64,000 bases of DNA from Stenotrophomonas africana (GTDB taxonomy: Bacteria; Pseudomonadota; Gammaproteobacteria; Xanthomonadales; Xanthomonadaceae): contig NZ_JABEME010000013.1 in assembly GCF_013004645.1 (NCBI RefSeq), forward strand, positions 26,420 through 90,419, read 5' to 3'. The position numbers and the translations under genes are program-made. The notes beneath the pieces are model-generated. The model did not search any database. It saw nothing but the letters and a program-made list of their open reading frames with translations, and was not told the DNA's origin. Shown here piece after piece: positions 60,776 through 64,000 of the stretch. Within the stretch, counting starts at the first letter, position 1. The number at the start of each line of letters is the position of its first letter.

Positions 60776-62140
60776 TCAGTACGCGAACTCGCGGAAGACC
60801 GGATCCACATCGCCGTGCCAGCGGCCATGGAACAGCGCCAGCTTGCGTTCGGCCGGGGTCAGGCCGGACTCGACGATCTCCTGCAGCACATCCAGGAACT
60901 TGCTTTCATCCTGGCCATCGGCATTGCGCGCCGCACGGCGCTTGAGGCCTTCCACGGAAATCTTCACTGCTTCGCGGGCCAGATCACGCACGGTGCCATT
61001 GCGGAACGGCAGGTTCATCGCATGCTTCGGCACGCCGTCGCGCAGTGCATGGCGCTCGGCCAGGGTGAAGTCACGCACCAGGTCCCAGGCGGCATCCAGC
61101 GCAGCGTCGTCGTACAGCAGGCCGACCCAGAACGCCGGCAGCGCACACAGGCGGCTCCACGGGCCACCATCGGCACCGCGCATTTCCAGGTACTTCTTCA
61201 GGCGCACTTCCGGGAACGCAGTGGTCATGTGGTCCGACCAGTCGCGCAGCGTCGGCAGCGCGCCCGGCAGCACCGGCAGCCTGGCCTGCATGAAATCGCG
61301 GAAGCTCTGCCCGCTGGCGTCGTGGTAGATGCCGTCGCGGTAGGAGAAATACATCGGTACGTCGAGCAGGTAATCGACATAGCGTTCGTAACCGAACCCA
61401 TCCTCGAACACGAAGTCGAGCATGCCGGTGCGGTCAGCATCGGTGTCGGTCCAGATGTGCGAGCGGTAGCTCAGATAGCCGTTCGGCTTGCCTTCGGTGA
61501 ACGGCGAATCGGCGAACAACGCGGTGGCGATCGGTTGCAGCGCCAACGACACGCGGAACTTCTTCACCATGTCCGCTTCGGTGGCGTAGTCCAGGTTCAC
61601 CTGCACCGTGCAGGTGCGGGTCATCATGTCCAGGCCGAGCGAGCCGACCTTGGGCATGTACGCGCGCATGATCTTGTAGCGGCCCTTCGGCATCCACGGC
61701 ATCTCATCGCGCTTCCACTTCGGCTGGAAGCCCATGCCGAGGAAACCCAGCTGCAGTTCGCCGGCCACCTGCGCCACTTCATTGAGGTGGGTGCCGGTCT
61801 CCACGCAGGTCTGGTGGATGGTTTCCAGCGCCGCGCCGGACAGTTCCAACTGGCCGGCCGGTTCCAGCGTCACCGAGGCGCCATCGCGCAGCAGGGCGAT
61901 CGTGTTGCCGTTTTCCTGCACCGGCTCCCAGCCGAAGCGGACCAGACCGTTGAGCAGGGCTTCGATGCCGCGCTCACCTTCGAAGGTCGGCGGGCGCAGG
62001 TCATCCAGGCGGAACCCGAACTTCTCGTGCTCGGTGCCGATGCGCCACTGCGCGCGGGGCTTCTCGCCGGAGGCGAGCACCTCCACCAGCTGCGAGCGGT
62101 CGGTAATGGGTGTATCGGCGACGTGGCTGGGGCTCGACAA
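60776..62140 (-). CDS. gshA: Glutamate-cysteine ligase (plant/proteobacterial type)
   Basis: A ligase of about 454 residues that makes gamma-glutamylcysteine, the first step of glutathione synthesis. It belongs to the GCS2 family. Blocks: [12 protein letters not shown] (metal and glutamate contact), [32 protein letters not shown] and the late [14 protein letters not shown]. No ATG fits the family start; TTG at 62140 gives [18 protein letters not shown], which matches the usual Xanthomonadaceae N-terminus, while an in-frame ATG at 62197 adds 19 residues. Glutathione from it would feed frmA, fghA and the glutaredoxin. Confidence 0.95.
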   Translation of the reverse strand: MSSPSHVADTPITDRSQLVEVLASGEKPRAQWRIGTEHEKFGFRLDDLRPPTFEGERGIEALLNGLVRFGWEPVQENGNTIALLRDGASVTLEPAGQLELSGAALETIHQTCVETGTHLNEVAQVAGELQLGFLGMGFQPKWKRDEMPWMPKGRYKIMRAYMPKVGSLGLDMMTRTCTVQVNLDYATEADMVKKFRVSLALQPIATALFADSPFTEGKPNGYLSYRSHIWTDTDADRTGMLDFVFEDGFGYERYVDYLLDVPMYFSYRDGIYHDASGQSFRDFMQARLPVLPGALPTLRDWSDHMTTAFPEVRLKKYLEMRGADGGPWSRLCALPAFWVGLLYDDAALDAAWDLVRDFTLAERHALRDGVPKHAMNLPFRNGTVRDLAREAVKISVEGLKRRAARNADGQDESKFLDVLQEIVESGLTPAERKLALFHGRWHGDVDPVFREFAY

Positions 62141-62292
62141 GGGGAGGGCTCGCTGGACGGTGGCGGGGGATGTGGGGCCCGGGGCCTTCCATCGCAAGGG
62201 CGCACTATAGCGTGGCGACCGGTTGCGTCATGCGACGGTGACGGGTTTCAGCATCCTACCGACGCCCTCTTGACCCTCGTACACTCAAGGCC

Positions 62293-62997
62293 ATGAGCCG
62301 CCATTCACGACACCCCGAACTGCACCGCTCCGAGCGTGTCGGCTGGCTGCGTGCCGCCGTGCTGGGCGCCAACGATGGCATCGTCTCGGTGGCCGGCCTG
62401 GTGGTCGGCGTGGCCGCCAGCGGCGCCTCGGCTGCGACCATCCTGGCCACCGGCGTGGCCGGCACCGTGGCCGGCGCGATGTCGATGGCCGCCGGCGAGT
62501 ATGTCTCGGTGCAGACCCAGGCCGACACCGAAGACGCCGACCTGGCGATGGAAAAGCGCGAACTGCACGAAGATCCGCACAGCGAGCTGGAAGAGCTGGC
62601 CGCGATCTACCGCCACCGCGGCCTGGAGCCTGCGCTGGCACGGCAGGTGGCCGAACAGCTTACCGCCCACGATGCGCTGGGCGCCCACGCACGCGACGAG
62701 CTGGGCATCACCGATACCCTGCGCGCGCGCCCGCTGCAGGCAGCACTGGCCTCGGCCGGGGCCTTTACCTGCGGCGCGGCACTGCCGGTGCTGACCGCCC
62801 TGCTCGCGCCGGTGGACAAGGTTGCGATGATGACCACGGCCAGTACCCTGCTCGGCCTGTGCCTGACCGGCGCGATGGCGGCTCGGGCCGGCGGCGCACC
62901 GCCGGTACGCGGCGCGATCCGGGTGATGTTCTGGGGCGCACTGGCGATGGCCGCGGCCGCCGGCGTCGGTCGCCTGCTCGGCGCGCACGTGACATGA
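62293..62997 (+). CDS. VIT family iron/manganese transporter
   Basis: A 234-residue membrane protein of the VIT1/CCC1 family, which moves Fe2+ or Mn2+ out of the cytoplasm. Helix 1 has LGANDGIVSVAGLVVGVA and helix 2 GTVAGAMSMAAGEYVSVQTQADTEDADL, both typical, and the metal-binding cytoplasmic part is EKRELHEDPHSELEELAAIYRHRGL. Four to five membrane segments in total. It is divergent from gshA, and its last bases overlap the AraC gene (ATGA), so the two are translated together. Confidence 0.92.
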   Translation: MSRHSRHPELHRSERVGWLRAAVLGANDGIVSVAGLVVGVAASGASAATILATGVAGTVAGAMSMAAGEYVSVQTQADTEDADLAMEKRELHEDPHSELEELAAIYRHRGLEPALARQVAEQLTAHDALGAHARDELGITDTLRARPLQAALASAGAFTCGAALPVLTALLAPVDKVAMMTTASTLLGLCLTGAMAARAGGAPPVRGAIRVMFWGALAMAAAAGVGRLLGAHVT

Positions 62998-63818
62998 CCG
63001 CCATGCTGCCCCCGGCCACCGCACTGCTGGCCGAGATGGCCAGCCTGGCCGGCTGCGCACGCGCCGAAGGTTATGCCTGCATCACCGCACGTCGCGAACA
63101 TGGCGCCAGCTCGGTGGAGATTCCGCAACCGCAGTTCGCGATCCTGCTGGAAGGCCGCAAGCAGGTGCGTACCGCACACCAGTCGCTGGAGTTCGTTCCC
63201 GGCGACATCCTGCTGCTGACCCAGCGTTGCCGCATCGATGTGGTCAACAGCCCCGATCCACGCAGTGGCCGCTATCTCAGTGCCATCGTGCCACTGTGTG
63301 CCGAGGTGCTGGCAGCCGCACGCACGCTGTGGAGCGAGGAACTTCCCGCGCCCGGCCAGTCGATGGCGCGGTTGCCGTTGATCGAACACGCCACGGTGCT
63401 GCGCCAGTGGCGGCAATCGCTGCAGGACGGCCGCTACAGCGAAGCACGATTGGCCCTGGCCTCACTGGTGCTGACGCTGTGCCGGCAGGGCCATGGCAAC
63501 CTGCTGCTGCCGCAGGTTCCGAGCCTGGGTGAACAGATCCGCGACCGCATCGCCGCCGAACCGGCACGCGACTGGCAATCGCGCGACGTGGAAGAGCAGT
63601 TCGCGCTGAGCGGCGCCACCCTGCGCCGTCGACTCGCCGCCGAGGACACCAGCCTGCGCCAGCTGCTCACCGAGGCACGGTTGGCGCATGGCATGCAGCT
63701 GCTCTATACCACCGACCTGCCGTTGAAGACCGTCGCCGCACGCGCGGGCTACCGGTCTGCGGCGAGTTTCAGCAAGCGCTTCGCCGAGCAGTACGGACTG
63801 GCTCCCACAGACATTTGA
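62994..63818 (+). CDS. AraC-family transcriptional regulator
   Basis: A 274-residue AraC regulator. The N-terminal part resembles the cupin-type ligand domain (FAILLEGRKQVRTAHQSLEFVPGDILLL). The C-terminal DNA-binding domain (about 175-270) has two helix-turn-helix units: SRDVEEQFALSGATLRRRLAAEDTSLRQLL and LPLKTVAARAGYRSAASFSKRFAEQYGLAP. Its start overlaps the VIT stop by four bases, an odd partner for an AraC protein, so it may regulate the transporter or its own operon. Confidence 0.9.
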   Translation: MTAMLPPATALLAEMASLAGCARAEGYACITARREHGASSVEIPQPQFAILLEGRKQVRTAHQSLEFVPGDILLLTQRCRIDVVNSPDPRSGRYLSAIVPLCAEVLAAARTLWSEELPAPGQSMARLPLIEHATVLRQWRQSLQDGRYSEARLALASLVLTLCRQGHGNLLLPQVPSLGEQIRDRIAAEPARDWQSRDVEEQFALSGATLRRRLAAEDTSLRQLLTEARLAHGMQLLYTTDLPLKTVAARAGYRSAASFSKRFAEQYGLAPTDI

Positions 63819-63827
63819 GGGGGTTCG

Positions 63828-63846
63828 GCAGGGCTTGCAGCCCTGC
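63828..63846 (+). terminator. Hairpin after the AraC gene
   Basis: Stem GCAGGGC/GCCCTGC with loop TTGCA lies 10 bases past the stop. It lacks a T-run. It could be the terminator of the VIT-AraC operon together with the following hairpin. Confidence 0.45.
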
Positions 63847-63912
63847 ACCTGCCGAAGCGAGTGCAAGAGCCGGAGCAACAGCAACAGCGTGCATTCCGTG
63901 GGATGGCGGGGC

Positions 63913-64000
63913 GGTGTGGGTGGGCAGGACACGCCGTAAACCCGTCCCTGGGGGCTCGATGGCGCCATCCATGGCGCCAACGGTCCTGCCCACCCACACC
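63913..64000. repeat. Variable-arm hairpin, copy D (window edge)
   Basis: Perfect 17-base arms are visible (63913-63929 GGTGTGGGTGGGCAGGA; 63984-64000), so they may extend past the end. The core is ACACGCCGTAAACCCGTCCC, TGGGGGCTCGA and an inner stem TGGCGCC/GGCGCCA around ATCCAT (63960-63979). It is in the orientation of copy B. The inner stem is as in B; the outer arms differ from all other copies. Confidence 0.85.

Overview
The window looks like chromosome of a Stenotrophomonas species (Xanthomonadaceae), probably near S. maltophilia. This rests on high GC, gene content typical of that group, and many short palindromes that begin with GTAG, the hallmark of the SMAG repeats described in S. 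maltophilia. No identity was confirmed by search. I see no rRNA, tRNA, CRISPR array, prophage or intact transposase. Almost all of the sequence is ordinary, densely packed coding DNA; the unusual material lies in the gaps between convergent genes.

Layout. 0-3.3 kb: end of an lpxL-type lipid A acyltransferase, an O-antigen ligase-like polymerase and a family 4 glycosyltransferase (cell-surface glycans), and a small CHCC zinc-finger protein. 3.7-7.8 kb: a secreted GH92 alpha-mannosidase overlapping a secreted basic-secretory-protein peptidase. 8.3-24.4 kb: a block for di- and tricarboxylate use. It holds NADP malic enzyme, DctA, an OprP-type porin, a hybrid sensor kinase with a LuxR-type regulator, a solute-binding protein coupled to a TctE/TctD pair, a second OprP-type porin, a CitMHS citrate transporter and a short-chain dehydrogenase. 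24.6-29.3 kb: a small secreted protein, a TonB-dependent receptor and a QEGLA (DUF1704) putative metallopeptidase.

29.4-41.9 kb: housekeeping genes: rsgA, an alanine-type aminotransferase, a GDSL hydrolase, a methyltransferase, a polysaccharide deacetylase, a glutaredoxin/A-type/rhodanese fusion, a DUF924 protein, AMP nucleosidase, two tandem amidohydrolases (the second without metal ligands), a kappa-GST-like isomerase and DegV. 42.1-47.2 kb: a tripartite MFS efflux operon (EmrB-, EmrA- and TolC-like) behind a LysR gene. 47.3-49.7 kb: universal stress protein, a hypothetical protein and a membrane diguanylate cyclase. 49.9-52.6 kb: glutathione-dependent formaldehyde detoxification (frmR, frmA, a YqcC-like gene, fghA) with a recognisable FrmR operator. 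52.7-60.7 kb: an orphan Imm70-like immunity gene, three regulator/enzyme pairs (LysR/old yellow enzyme, TetR/PhlG-like hydrolase, LysR/alcohol dehydrogenase), two paralogous membrane-anchored proteins and a VOC protein. 60.8-63.8 kb: glutamate-cysteine ligase, a VIT-family transporter and an AraC regulator.

The main novelty candidate is a family of long hairpins, five copies in this window (16.45, 16.86, 27.62, 27.86 and 63.91 kb). They share a loop core built on CATCCATG/CATGGATG, but their outer arms are different in every copy while remaining self-complementary, which is covariation. Two pairs of copies face each other around inner inverted repeats and a central hairpin, giving large nested palindromes between convergent genes. 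Several genes also take their TAG stop codon from the GTAG end of a repeat.
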